This document shows positions 32,449 to 42,358 of a stretch of DNA of 52,735 bases, piece after piece. Both the position numbers and the translations under genes were made by a program. The notes under the pieces were generated by a model. That model did no database searches. It was not told the DNA's origin and was given only the letters and a program-made list of their open reading frames with translations. The stretch covers positions 203,861-256,595 of the forward strand of contig JAFUDX010000012.1 in assembly GCA_017464425.1 (NCBI GenBank). The letters are read 5' to 3'. The DNA comes from Treponema sp. GTDB taxonomy: Bacteria > Spirochaetota > Spirochaetia > Treponematales > Treponemataceae. Every line of letters begins with the position of its first letter. The stretch's first letter is position 1.

Positions 32449-34212
32449 ATGAATATAAAAAGAATTCAGTTTCTTTCTCTTTTGTGCTGTATTTTTTCGG
32501 CAGTTTTTTCGTGTACGCTTGTTTCTTTTCATGCTGACATCTCTTTGATTGCGTTTCCTGTTTCGCTCATTTTTACGGTTCTTTTATTCTTTTTTTCATT
32601 TAAAAAGCTCTTTTCTGAGTCAAAATTGGCATTTATTTCCGTTTTGCGAGAATTTTTGCAATATCTTCCGTATGTTTTGCTTATTTCCTTTGTGTTTCGT
32701 AGGTCGGGTGAGACGGGCACTCCGTATGCGCTTGATATTGTTTCGGTAATTTTGTGGATTTTCGCGTCTGCCATTTCCGTCGTGATTTCTTATTATCTAA
32801 ATCCCAAGCATATTTCAAAGGTAAGTGGCGAGTGGCATGCCTTTGTCGAGGCAAAAAAGGCTGAGCGTAAAAATCGCGGGCAAACTGCACTGGTAAAAGC
32901 AACCGTCTTTGAACTTTTGAGCTGGATTGACGCATTGGTTCAGGCTGTTTTTATGGTTCTTCTATTAAATATTTTTATCGTGCAGTTGTACGAAATTCCT
33001 TCTGAATCAATGGTGCCCGAATTTTTAATCAAAGATCGGGTGGTTGTTTTTAAAACGCTGAGCGGTCCAAAATTCCCGCTTTCAGAAGTGGGGCTTCCAT
33101 ATATTAAAAAATATAATCGTGGCGATATTGTGGTTTTTAGGAATCCCCACTATGCCAACGACCGCAAGTCTGAAGTCCGTACTTTTTTATCTCAGCTCGT
33201 GTATATGTGTACGCTCACTAAAGTCAATCTAAATGTTGACGAAAAAGGCAATCAAAAAGCAGATCCGCTCGTAAAGCGCGTTTGTGGCGTTGCGGGCGAG
33301 CAGCTTATGATGCAGGACGGCATTTTGTATGTGCGCACAAAAGATTCCCCGCAGTTTACCGCTGTCGACTCTGATGCTTCATGGGCGACATGGAATTTAA
33401 ACGCGGTTCGCCCTTCATTAAAAAGTGGTATCCACGATTTTCCGCTCACCGAAAGTGACTATGCTGATTTGCTTTCAGTCGAAGAAGAGCGAAAAAATCT
33501 TAATTTTGATGAGCTCTCTTCTGAATGCACGGAAATTGCCACAAAATTTGAGGCAATCTGGAAAAAATCTTCCAATTCAAAGAGCGGTACGCTTTCCTTT
33601 TCTGACGAGCAGCTTTCCGTTTATTCGTTGTTTATCAATTCAAGCTATTTTACGGCAGGATTGCTTTCTTCCCAGAACGGCAGCGAGTGGTTTTCTTCAT
33701 TTATGTGCGATTGGATTTCTCATGTTCCTGAATTTAGCGATGACCTTTATTCAGAAGCGAATTTCCGCCTCAACCTTATGATAAAACTGCTTTCTGGAAA
33801 AATGATTCTTCGCAACGCAGAATTGTATATTTCTGGAGTGCATAATGAAGTCTGGCAGCGGGATGTGCAGCAGAACGAAAATCTTCAGAACGCGCAAAAA
33901 CTCTACACTTATGTCATGCTGCTGGATTTACGGAATATGCCGATTTTTCCTGCAAACGCAGATGACGGCTCTCCGCGCTACATTCCAGAAAACTGCTATT
34001 TTATGATGGGCGATAACCGATTCAATTCGCTTGATATGCGCCACTCATACGACCGATGGACTACAAAGCTTACCCCGTTTGATGCCTATTCCGTCACATA
34101 CACAACGGATATGCAGCCTCAGTATGTGCATAAAAATCGTATGCTTGGCTCCACATCATACCGATTCTGGCCAGTTTCACGGGCGGGAATACCAGGACAT
34201 ACAGGAAGATAG
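32449..34212 (+). CDS. lepB: Signal peptidase I, enlarged
   Basis: The 587-residue membrane protease removes signal peptides of exported proteins. The catalytic serine is Ser187 in IPSESMVP and the general-base lysine is Lys276 in PLVKRVCG; the C-terminal box is MMGDNRFNSLDMRHS. About five hydrophobic segments precede the active site, more than the usual one or two. Between the lysine and GDNRFNS lies a 250-residue insertion rich in charged helices, making the protein roughly twice normal length. The predicted message has no leader. Confidence 0.9.
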   Translation: MNIKRIQFLSLLCCIFSAVFSCTLVSFHADISLIAFPVSLIFTVLLFFFSFKKLFSESKLAFISVLREFLQYLPYVLLISFVFRRSGETGTPYALDIVSVILWIFASAISVVISYYLNPKHISKVSGEWHAFVEAKKAERKNRGQTALVKATVFELLSWIDALVQAVFMVLLLNIFIVQLYEIPSESMVPEFLIKDRVVVFKTLSGPKFPLSEVGLPYIKKYNRGDIVVFRNPHYANDRKSEVRTFLSQLVYMCTLTKVNLNVDEKGNQKADPLVKRVCGVAGEQLMMQDGILYVRTKDSPQFTAVDSDASWATWNLNAVRPSLKSGIHDFPLTESDYADLLSVEEERKNLNFDELSSECTEIATKFEAIWKKSSNSKSGTLSFSDEQLSVYSLFINSSYFTAGLLSSQNGSEWFSSFMCDWISHVPEFSDDLYSEANFRLNLMIKLLSGKMILRNAELYISGVHNEVWQRDVQQNENLQNAQKLYTYVMLLDLRNMPIFPANADDGSPRYIPENCYFMMGDNRFNSLDMRHSYDRWTTKLTPFDAYSVTYTTDMQPQYVHKNRMLGSTSYRFWPVSRAGIPGHTGR

Positions 34213-34214
34213 AA

Positions 34215-35336
34215 TTGAAAACAGAAATCAGAAAACTGAATTTTATACTTGCTTTTCTCTTTTCTTTACCTGCTCTTTTTGCCCAGACGACACAAACAGG
34301 CGAGGGGCTTGTTTCGGTACGGAATGAAAGCGTAGCGTTGCCTTCCGTCACCGAGCATATTTTTTCAGAAACTGTTCCGCTCCTTTTGCAAGGCATGTGG
34401 CAGGGGACTGACCGCCTTTTAATGTTTTCAAACAAAAATGAATTTGCCCTCGTCCTGCGCGTTTTTTACCAATGGTATGACGATCGCGCTGCAGAACCAG
34501 CATCTTTTTCTGAGTTTAAATCGCGTGACAGAAACAATACGACCAAATCTCCGGCTGAAGATATTCAGATTCGCTACACAACGATTTGTGAAAATCCTTC
34601 AAAAACGGCAGGCGTTTATGAGCTTTCAGTCACTTATCCGTACGAAAAAATTCCTGTGCTCATCCCGATTTGTATCATCGACGAAAAGCTCTACATGGAT
34701 TTTATGATTAAGGACAGCGCACAAGTCACCGATTTTTCCGTTTCTGATTCGGCTCAAGTCTCGGAATCACATTCATCTTCCCGTGATGGATTTTATCGCG
34801 CAGCAGCGACTGCAAACGGCATCACGATTTCACAGCCTATTTTTAAAAAGGAAGTCCTGTCGTATTTTGTGGAGAGTGAAGGCAAAGAAATCTACAAAAT
34901 CCGTTACTGGCTTTCTGAAATGGATTATTCATACGCAAAGGCAACTTTTTCTGACGGCGAAAAGATTTTCTCGGTGGACAAATATCTGAGAATCGGAACG
35001 AATGTCTATCAATGTACCACAGGAAGAAGCACAAAAATCCGAAATATTCAAAAATCATCTCAATTTGAAAAAAAACTCACCTACGATTCTGACGGAGGAA
35101 TCGTGGCATTTGGCGAGCCATATCTGCTTAAAGTTCCTGAAGGAAGCGAGCGCACTGCTGTCCAAATCTCACAGCGTTTTTTGGGTACGGTCGAAGCCAC
35201 CAATAGCCAAAAAAAGCCTCTCCCTGCTTCGCCGTTTCCGCCCGTATTTCCCAAATACCGCTGGAAGGAAATCACCGAACTTGAATTGTACAATCCTTCC
35301 ACATGGAACAAGCGGAATTTAGATATTCATAAGTGA
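34215..35336 (+). CDS. Unknown periplasmic protein
   Basis: The most likely start is TTG 34215, two bases after lepB, which places a signal peptide (KLNFILAFLFSLPALFA, cut before QTT) at the N-terminus; total 373 residues. The mature part is mostly beta, with repeated aromatic strands (YRAAATANGITISQPIF, RIGTNVYQCTTG). I recognise no family. It is co-directional with lepB and probably co-transcribed. Confidence 0.7.
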   Translation: MKTEIRKLNFILAFLFSLPALFAQTTQTGEGLVSVRNESVALPSVTEHIFSETVPLLLQGMWQGTDRLLMFSNKNEFALVLRVFYQWYDDRAAEPASFSEFKSRDRNNTTKSPAEDIQIRYTTICENPSKTAGVYELSVTYPYEKIPVLIPICIIDEKLYMDFMIKDSAQVTDFSVSDSAQVSESHSSSRDGFYRAAATANGITISQPIFKKEVLSYFVESEGKEIYKIRYWLSEMDYSYAKATFSDGEKIFSVDKYLRIGTNVYQCTTGRSTKIRNIQKSSQFEKKLTYDSDGGIVAFGEPYLLKVPEGSERTAVQISQRFLGTVEATNSQKKPLPASPFPPVFPKYRWKEITELELYNPSTWNKRNLDIHK

Positions 35337-35387
35337 TTCTGCACGCGCCATATGGCTTTTTTTGCGCTGATTTTGTACACTTGTTTC

Positions 35388-36737
35388 ATGAAAATTTTTA
35401 TGCGTGTATCTGCGCCTATTTGTGCCAAAGCGCTGTGCCTGCTTTGTGTCGTTTTCTCGCTTTTTCTTTCTTCCTGTACCAAAAAACTGACTCCTGAGCA
35501 AATTGAACTGCAACGAAAACAGGCAATCGAGCAGGCAAAAGACAAGGCTGTTTCCGACTATGTTTCTGCGCTTCCCCGTGAAGTAAAAATATCCCAGCTC
35601 TTTCTTGTGAATATCGAAGGAAACGAACGCTATCATGCAGTCGAAAAAACGGGCGTGCTTTTTGGTAAACCTGAGAGTGGAAGCCCGCTTGTTTCTGGCG
35701 GTGTCCTTCTTTTTTCGTACAACATTTCAAACGATCCGCTTGAAACGCACGAATATATTTCATCAATCCGCGATTTTTATATAAAAAATCAAAATATTCC
35801 GCCGTATATCTCTGTTGATCAGGAAGGCGGCTATGTGAATCGCTTGCGTTCCCTTACGAGCGTCCTGTGGGCAGAAAAAAAAGTCGCTGACACATTCTCT
35901 CTAGACGGGGCCGCGCAGTTATATTCTGCACAGGCTCGGCAGATGAAAAATCTTGGCTTCCATTTAAATCTTGCCCCTGTCATTGAAGTCGAAAATGACG
36001 AGAACAAAGATTTTTTGGATACGCGGAGTTTCGGAAATCTTGAAAAAGTGCTTTCATATGGCAAAAACTGCGTCCTCGCCTATGAAGAAAATCAAATCGC
36101 TACGGTTTTAAAGCATTTTCCGGGAAATTCAAGTACCGACCCGCATTCAGGATTGCCGGAAATTTCTGTCACAAAAAAAGAATTTGAAGAATACTATCTT
36201 GCGCCTTTTAAGAATCTGCTTCCCCATGCTTCAGCTGTCTTGATGAGCCATGCGCGGCTTACCATCACCGATGATGAATCCTACACCGAATCAGAAATTC
36301 CTGCCTGCCTTTCGCCGTATTGGGTCACGCAGGTGTTGCGGAATCAGCTCAATTTTACCGGGCTTATTTTTTCCGATGATATTTTTATGGGTGCTCTGTC
36401 CAAAAATGGCTATCCGCCAGAAAAAGCCGTCGTAAGCGCGATTGAGGCTGGAATCAATGTCATCATGCTTTCAGAAAAAAAATTCGGTTCTGTTGCAAAA
36501 ATTCTGCTTGAAACGGCGACAGAAAAACCGGAATTCGCAAAAAAAATCGATGCGGCGGTCGAACAGGTAATACGCTACAAAATTAAGGCAGGAATCTTGG
36601 ACATAAAAGAAGCTGAATCAGCAGAAAATGACGAAATTCCGCAGTTTACGGTGGAAATTCACACGGACTATCCTGATTTTGACTTGTATACATTTCATCA
36701 AGATTACAAGGCTGGCACAGATATATTCTACGAGTGA
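35388..36737 (+). CDS. GH3 beta-N-acetylhexosaminidase-like lipoprotein
   Basis: From ATG 35388 the protein has 449 residues, with lipobox LFLSSC and lipid Cys30. It is a GH3 (NagZ-type) glycosidase: YISVDQEGGYVNRL, LNLAPVIEVENDENKDFLDTRSFGN, KHFPGNSSTDPHSGLP with the acid/base-assisting histidine, and nucleophile aspartate in LIFSDDIFMGAL. Such enzymes remove N-acetylglucosamine from muropeptides or glycans; lipidation points to a periplasmic site, whereas NagZ is normally cytoplasmic. A weak -10 (TACACT) lies 6 bases before ATG. Confidence 0.87.
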   Translation: MKIFMRVSAPICAKALCLLCVVFSLFLSSCTKKLTPEQIELQRKQAIEQAKDKAVSDYVSALPREVKISQLFLVNIEGNERYHAVEKTGVLFGKPESGSPLVSGGVLLFSYNISNDPLETHEYISSIRDFYIKNQNIPPYISVDQEGGYVNRLRSLTSVLWAEKKVADTFSLDGAAQLYSAQARQMKNLGFHLNLAPVIEVENDENKDFLDTRSFGNLEKVLSYGKNCVLAYEENQIATVLKHFPGNSSTDPHSGLPEISVTKKEFEEYYLAPFKNLLPHASAVLMSHARLTITDDESYTESEIPACLSPYWVTQVLRNQLNFTGLIFSDDIFMGALSKNGYPPEKAVVSAIEAGINVIMLSEKKFGSVAKILLETATEKPEFAKKIDAAVEQVIRYKIKAGILDIKEAESAENDEIPQFTVEIHTDYPDFDLYTFHQDYKAGTDIFYE

Positions 36738-36740
36738 CGC

Positions 36741-37577
36741 ATGAAGCAAAAAGACCGAAATAAAAAACTGAGCGGTGCGCAGGGATTTGACGAATATTAT
36801 GCACATCTCTTTGGCGAGCGTTGGCAAAAATTAAAAGACTCTTTTTCCCTTGAAAGTGACTATGCCGAATGGAAGGCGGGCGGTCAAAAATCGTATTTCC
36901 TTGATTCTGCTTCGGTGCGTGCAGCTCTTTCACTTCCATTAGAACACGCGGAACATATTCTTGATGTCTGTGCGGCTCCCGGCGGAAAAACGCTCGTGCT
37001 TGCCTCAAATATGAACGAAACTGCCTCGCTGCTTTCTAATGAACGCTCTGCTGAACGGAAGAATCGGCTGTTGCATACGGTTCAGGATTGTCTTCCGCAG
37101 GAAATTCAAGAGCGTGTACAGGTAATCTGCAAGGACGGTGCCGTGATGTGCCGTTCGAGCGAAAATGAGGGCGCGTTTGATGCCATTTTGCTTGATGCTC
37201 CGTGCTCTTCCGAACGCCATGTGTTCCATGACGAAAAATATCTGAACGACTGGAGTCCATCACGAATAAAAACGCTTTCGATTGCGCAGTGGGCACTTTT
37301 GTCATCTGCATGGAGAATGTTGAAAGCGAATGGATTTCTCTTGTATTCAACATGTGCGCTTTCTCCCGATGAAAATGACAAGATAATCGAAAAACTGCGT
37401 AAAAAATTTGATGATGCAAAGATTATCGAACCTGCACTCAGCTTGCAGTATAAACCGTTTTGTGATTCAGAACTTCCTGACTATGAAAAAACGGAATATG
37501 GGGCGCAGATTTTGCCAGACAGAGCGAATGGGGCAGGTCCACTGTATTTCTGCCTGATTCAAAAATTCAGATTGTAG
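36741..37577 (+). CDS. NOL1/NOP2/Sun-family RNA m5C methyltransferase
   Basis: The 278-residue enzyme has SAM motif DVCAAPGGKT (about 75), motif IV DAPCSSERHV with one catalytic cysteine and motif VI STCALSPDEND with the nucleophile cysteine. The spacing fits rRNA cytosine-5 methyltransferases of the RsmB/RsmF/NSUN4 type; no NusB-like or PUA extension is present. It starts 3 bases after the GH3 gene. The exact rRNA position cannot be told. Confidence 0.87.
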   Translation: MKQKDRNKKLSGAQGFDEYYAHLFGERWQKLKDSFSLESDYAEWKAGGQKSYFLDSASVRAALSLPLEHAEHILDVCAAPGGKTLVLASNMNETASLLSNERSAERKNRLLHTVQDCLPQEIQERVQVICKDGAVMCRSSENEGAFDAILLDAPCSSERHVFHDEKYLNDWSPSRIKTLSIAQWALLSSAWRMLKANGFLLYSTCALSPDENDKIIEKLRKKFDDAKIIEPALSLQYKPFCDSELPDYEKTEYGAQILPDRANGAGPLYFCLIQKFRL

Positions 37578-37619
37578 AATTTCATACTTTATAGTAGAAT
37601 ACAGAAAGGAAGTTTTTTG

Positions 37620-39908
37620 ATGGTAAAAAAAATTGTTTCTTTTCTATATATTTTCGTAGTAGTAGCTGCATCTGCTGTTTTTGCGCAGTCTTCCGCAGCT
37701 TCTGCCAATCGCCGTACCGCTATCCGCTATCTCCAGCTGTCTAAGCAGTATGCGTCTGAAAAACTATGGAATGAGGCTGATTCAAACGCAAAAATGGGCC
37801 TTGCCTATGATGATAAAATCGCAGACTTGTGGTATCTTCGTGCCATTTGCCAGATGAATCTCGGCGAAAAAAAATCTCAGGTGTTGCCACTGGTTGTTAC
37901 CGCGCTCACGGACGCTGAATGGGTTGATTATAATCGCGACGGGGCAAGAATTCTGTATGCTGATATTCTTTGTTCAACGAAGCAGTTTGTTCAGGCTATT
38001 GCCACCCTTGATTCCGCTCCGTTCATTTACTCTGCTGATGCCGAATACATCCGTGCAAAATCATATTACTGTCTCGGCGATACAGAAAACATACACAAAG
38101 CACGCAGTCGGATTGATTCTGCACGCAGAATTTACCCCGCTGATTCTCGCTTTGCCTGGCTCTTTTACACGCATGAGTATCAGTTTTTCCGAAACAGTGG
38201 CTTTTATTCTTCATCTATAACGAGCGATGTGCTTTCGCTTGCAGATGCCTTTGCGCTTACCGTGCCATTGTATAAAAATGCAAATGAAGAACTCGAAATT
38301 TACGCGGCAATTTTTGCCTCTGAAGAAAAGCAGGGAAAATCAGAATCTAAAAAAGTCCGTATGCTCAAAGCATTCAACTCAAAAGGGCTAAAATCTCCGC
38401 TGTATGCGCTTGAGGCTTTAAAAACAGGTCTTTTAAATGAAGACACGGCATTGGATTATTTTTATCAGTTTTCTGACAAAACCGTTCCCGTTACGATTCT
38501 CGAAGATTTTGCCGCTCTTTTAAAAACAACTGATGCCAAAAAAGAATTCGCTGAGTATTTAAATGCATACAATGGCATTCTCACCTTTGATACCGATGGC
38601 GATTTAGTTTCCAATATGACCGTTGTCTACAAGCGTGGTCGCCCGGAGACTATTACCTACGATGACAATCAAGATGATGAAAGCGATTGGAGTGCGTCCT
38701 GCGATTTCGGCGTTCCGCTTTCACTTTCAATGTCTGAGAATGCGCTTGAACTTGACTATTCTTCTTGGCCGTATATTTCCACTGCAAAGTATAAAATGGC
38801 GAGCCTTCATTCTGATTTAAAAATTACACTGATTGCAGAAACACTGGCATGGTCTCCCTTTACGGTTGAACCAGATTCTTCCATTCGGGGAAGCCTTGAT
38901 TTTGATTTCTTTGTTCCTGTTCTTGCTGAAAATGGCGGTGGAAGCATTTCTGGGCAGAGATTGCTTCGTTCTGCGTTAAGTTACACGATTCCTTCTAAAG
39001 AACGAAATGGCGCGGTTATACAGGTGAGCCTTTTGAATGGTGTCGCGCAAATCGCAAGTTATTCTGTCGGCGAAAAGATATATGCGATGGCTCAATTTGA
39101 AAATGGAATCCCTGTCTCCCGAAAAGTTGATAGTGATGGTGACGGGCTTTTTGAGACTACCGAATTGTATGGCTTTTCATCAGATTTTGTCGGTCCTGAC
39201 CGAAGCGAAAACTATATTTCATCGGGCGATGAAATGCAGATTATGACGAATCTGTTTGGCTCTCCCGCCTCTGGAACGGGCTTTTATGTCAAAAAAATCA
39301 CGGTCGATCAAAATGGTGATACGATTCCTGATTTTACCGAAGAGTATCTCGGTGCAAAAGAAGGGGCAAAAATTCCTGGAAAAATCTCATCATGGGATAC
39401 CGATGGTGATGGAATATGGAATGTCCAATATATAAAGCAGCCGTCATCAGATGACGGAATCGTGCGCGAACAATCAAAATTTCATTATCCCATTTTGAAT
39501 TACGGTGAGTTTTCAGAAGCAAACAATTCTTCAGACTATGTTGATTCGATTGTAACCGTGTTTTTTGAAAATGCGCTTCCTGTTTCTGTTCAGATTCAAA
39601 AAAATGGCAGCGATACAAGCGAAAATCTGTTTGTTGAAAAGGGAAAGAGCAAAAATTTCTACTGGATTCGTTCCTCGTCACATGAAAATTCTGTTATATC
39701 CGCAAAAATCGAAGAAAATATCATACAGGAGATTAACCAAACGCATGAGCAAGGTGTTTCTATTATAGTTGAGCAGTCAGAGCGCAACGCCTCAGATTCA
39801 GAGAAAAACCGATTCCTTGCGGTACGAATCGAAACATTGATTTTCGGAATGAAAATTTCAGACGAAGGCATCTCACAACTCATAGAAGAAAGCGAGAAAA
39901 AACAATAA
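37620..39908 (+). CDS. Periplasmic TPR protein with Ca-binding type loops
   Basis: AAGGAAG precedes ATG 37620. The 762-residue protein has a signal peptide (cut after AVFA), TPR-like helices at about 25-180 (AIRYLQLSKQYASEKLWNEADSNAKMGL) and a beta-rich C-terminal half. Four acidic loops of EF-hand or thrombospondin-3 style are visible: DTDGDLVSN, DSDGDGLFE, DQNGDTIPD and DTDGDGIWN. They suggest calcium binding. I recognise no named family. An HtrA lipoprotein gene follows after one base. Confidence 0.72.
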   Translation: MVKKIVSFLYIFVVVAASAVFAQSSAASANRRTAIRYLQLSKQYASEKLWNEADSNAKMGLAYDDKIADLWYLRAICQMNLGEKKSQVLPLVVTALTDAEWVDYNRDGARILYADILCSTKQFVQAIATLDSAPFIYSADAEYIRAKSYYCLGDTENIHKARSRIDSARRIYPADSRFAWLFYTHEYQFFRNSGFYSSSITSDVLSLADAFALTVPLYKNANEELEIYAAIFASEEKQGKSESKKVRMLKAFNSKGLKSPLYALEALKTGLLNEDTALDYFYQFSDKTVPVTILEDFAALLKTTDAKKEFAEYLNAYNGILTFDTDGDLVSNMTVVYKRGRPETITYDDNQDDESDWSASCDFGVPLSLSMSENALELDYSSWPYISTAKYKMASLHSDLKITLIAETLAWSPFTVEPDSSIRGSLDFDFFVPVLAENGGGSISGQRLLRSALSYTIPSKERNGAVIQVSLLNGVAQIASYSVGEKIYAMAQFENGIPVSRKVDSDGDGLFETTELYGFSSDFVGPDRSENYISSGDEMQIMTNLFGSPASGTGFYVKKITVDQNGDTIPDFTEEYLGAKEGAKIPGKISSWDTDGDGIWNVQYIKQPSSDDGIVREQSKFHYPILNYGEFSEANNSSDYVDSIVTVFFENALPVSVQIQKNGSDTSENLFVEKGKSKNFYWIRSSSHENSVISAKIEENIIQEINQTHEQGVSIIVEQSERNASDSEKNRFLAVRIETLIFGMKISDEGISQLIEESEKKQ

Positions 39909-39909
39909 T

Positions 39910-41529
39910 ATGTTTGCATTTAAAAAAAATATCGGCTTCCTGCTTTTTATCCTCTGTTTTATTTCATGCACTTCCGTGCGTGAGCCTCAACATGTATACA
40001 CAGACATTGATTACACTCAGGAAGATGCCAGAAAGGAAGAACGAAAGAGAATCCTTGATTTGCTCGAAAAAAATCCTGTGCAGGCACTGTGGCGCGCCTC
40101 TCTTTTGGACGACAGCCAGACTATTTCTGATTGCGAAAAATCTGTTCTCGAAGAATTTGATTCTGCTGTTCAAAAATCAGACTGGTTTAATGCGCTCAGA
40201 ATTCAAAAATCACTGGAAACGATACATGCTCCGTCGCTCGGGCAGCTTTCCAAAACTCGCTCTGAATTGCTTTCACTGTCTAAAAATGTCGTTCCCGGTT
40301 TGCATAAAAATTCAAACGAAAACAAAAAAATTTCATCATATATAAGCGGAACAGTCACTATTTGGGTCGATAAAGGAATAAAAGTCCAAAACGGAATGGG
40401 CTATGCTGACCGTGTGATTGGCTCTGGCTTTTTTATCTCAAAAGACGGCTACATTGTTACAAACCACCATGTCATCGAAGATTTAGTCAATAAAAAAAAC
40501 GAGGGCTTTTCACGGCTTTTCATTAAGCTTGCCGAAGACAGTGATACGCGGATTCCTGCAAAAGTAATCGGCTATGACCCTGAAATTGACTTGGCACTTT
40601 TAAAAACGGAAGTCGATGCGCCGTTTGTGTTCACTTTGGGCTCAAGCGCGGATTTGGATGTCGGCGATAAAATTTATGCGATTGGCTCTCCTGTTGGCTT
40701 GGAACGCACGCTGACCAGTGGAATTGTGAGCGCGACAGACCGCAAATTGTTTACGCTCGGCTCTGTTATGCAGATTGATGCCGCCGTTAATCAGGGAAAT
40801 TCAGGCGGTCCGTGCATTGACTCAAATGGAAATGTGCAGGCGATTGTTTTTGCCGGCATGCTGCAATTTGAAGGACTCAATTTCGCAATTCCCGTTGAGT
40901 ATTTAAAATCCCTTTTGCCGGCATTGTATGCGGGGGGCAAGGTTTTGCACCCGTGGATTGGTTGTTATGGGCACACAAAGAAGGAACTTGGAAAAGACGC
41001 GGGGCTTGAGGTGCAATATATTTTTCCGGGAAATAGCGCAAGCCGTGCACGAATTCTCGTGGGCGATGTGATTACGGAACTTGACGGAGAAAAAATCACT
41101 ACGCTTGAAGATATGCAGAATGTACTTATGAAGCTGCCTGCAAAGTCAATCGTAAAAATCAAGTATCGTCGTGGCGAAGAAGAACTGTTTGAGTCTGAGA
41201 TATATCTTGGTATTCGCCCGGAAAATCCAGGCTACGTTATTTATAAAGGCGATATTATCGCAAAGTCCTTTGTGCCGATTTTCGGTATGAAGCTTGTCGC
41301 TGTCTCAAGCTCAAACAGCCGCAAGTATTCAATCGAACAGATTATCAAAGGCTCTGTCGCTGATGAGTCAGGTTTTTCTGAAAATGATCCCATTGAAATC
41401 AGAAATATCCAGCTGAATGATGACAATTCTGGTATGTATGCAGAAATTTATGCAAAAAATCGCAAAAAAGGCTATCTTGACGGCGTAATGGCAATTGGCG
41501 CACCGCTCGACAGCCCCTACTATTTTTAA
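39910..41529 (+). CDS. HtrA/DegP-like serine protease lipoprotein
   Basis: The 539-residue protein has a lipoprotein signal with Cys20 in CFISCTS. The trypsin-like triad is His in VTNHHVIEDL, Asp in DPEIDLALLK and Ser in NQGNSGGP. One PDZ domain follows (about 340-430, SASRARILVGDVITELDGEKI), and a second PDZ-like segment near the end (IIKGSVADESGFSENDPIEI). The first 130 residues form a helical region not usual for DegP. Role: degradation or folding control of misfolded periplasmic proteins. Confidence 0.9.
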   Translation: MFAFKKNIGFLLFILCFISCTSVREPQHVYTDIDYTQEDARKEERKRILDLLEKNPVQALWRASLLDDSQTISDCEKSVLEEFDSAVQKSDWFNALRIQKSLETIHAPSLGQLSKTRSELLSLSKNVVPGLHKNSNENKKISSYISGTVTIWVDKGIKVQNGMGYADRVIGSGFFISKDGYIVTNHHVIEDLVNKKNEGFSRLFIKLAEDSDTRIPAKVIGYDPEIDLALLKTEVDAPFVFTLGSSADLDVGDKIYAIGSPVGLERTLTSGIVSATDRKLFTLGSVMQIDAAVNQGNSGGPCIDSNGNVQAIVFAGMLQFEGLNFAIPVEYLKSLLPALYAGGKVLHPWIGCYGHTKKELGKDAGLEVQYIFPGNSASRARILVGDVITELDGEKITTLEDMQNVLMKLPAKSIVKIKYRRGEEELFESEIYLGIRPENPGYVIYKGDIIAKSFVPIFGMKLVAVSSSNSRKYSIEQIIKGSVADESGFSENDPIEIRNIQLNDDNSGMYAEIYAKNRKKGYLDGVMAIGAPLDSPYYF

Positions 41530-41533
41530 TGCT

Positions 41534-42358
41534 ATGAAATCACTTTATCTTTCAAATCGTACCATTTCTACCGAACTCCCTGCTTTTGTTATGGGCATCG
41601 TCAATGTGACGCCCGATTCATTTTTTGAAAAGAGCAGGGGCGGGCTTGAAAGGGCACTCCGTCTTATCGATTCGGGTGCTGATATTCTTGATATTGGTGC
41701 AGAATCAACCCGTCCTGGTAGCGAGTATGTCAGCGTTGAAGAAGAAATCAGGCGGATTGTTCCTGTTGTCCGAGAAATTCGAACTCATTTATCGATTCCC
41801 ATCAGTATCGATACGCGGAAATCTGCGGTTATGAAGGCCTGCTTTGAAGAAGGCGCGGATATTTTAAATGATATTTCGGCTCTTGAGGATGATGAGGCAC
41901 TGCCTTCGTTTTGTGCTGAAAAAAAAATCCCGGTCATTTTAATGCATAAGCGGGGAAATCCGTCAACAATGCAAAAAAACACGATCTATAAAAATGTTTT
42001 CGATGAAGTAAATGCCTATTTGTGTGAACGGATTGCATTCGCTACAGCTCATGGCATAGCATCAGATAAAATATGGCTTGATCCTGGAATCGGATTTGGA
42101 AAAAGCACGGATGATAATTTTGAGCTTATCCGTCGTTGTGGCAGCCTTGCAGATGGAGTATATCCCGTTCTTATGGCATTATCCAGAAAAACATGCATTG
42201 GGGATGTGACTAACCGCGCTGTTGATGAGCGGCTTTCTGGCACGATTGCCGCAAACCTTATTTCCGTGCAAAACGGGGCTTCGATTATCCGCGTTCATGA
42301 TGTCTGTGAGGCTGTTGATTCCTTAAAAATTCTTGGTCGATTGTTGCTAAAGTGCTGA
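41534..42358 (+). CDS. folP: Dihydropteroate synthase
   Basis: Start ATG 41534, five bases past the HtrA stop, gives 274 residues. The enzyme joins 6-hydroxymethyl-dihydropterin diphosphate and p-aminobenzoate in folate synthesis. TIM-barrel signatures are MGIVNVTPDSFFE, GAESTRPGSEYVS, ISIDTRKSAV, DPGIGFGKS, ALSRKTCIG and IIRVHDV. Its 3' end overlaps the opposing gene by 12 bases. No folK or folB is nearby. Confidence 0.95.
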   Translation: MKSLYLSNRTISTELPAFVMGIVNVTPDSFFEKSRGGLERALRLIDSGADILDIGAESTRPGSEYVSVEEEIRRIVPVVREIRTHLSIPISIDTRKSAVMKACFEEGADILNDISALEDDEALPSFCAEKKIPVILMHKRGNPSTMQKNTIYKNVFDEVNAYLCERIAFATAHGIASDKIWLDPGIGFGKSTDDNFELIRRCGSLADGVYPVLMALSRKTCIGDVTNRAVDERLSGTIAANLISVQNGASIIRVHDVCEAVDSLKILGRLLLKC

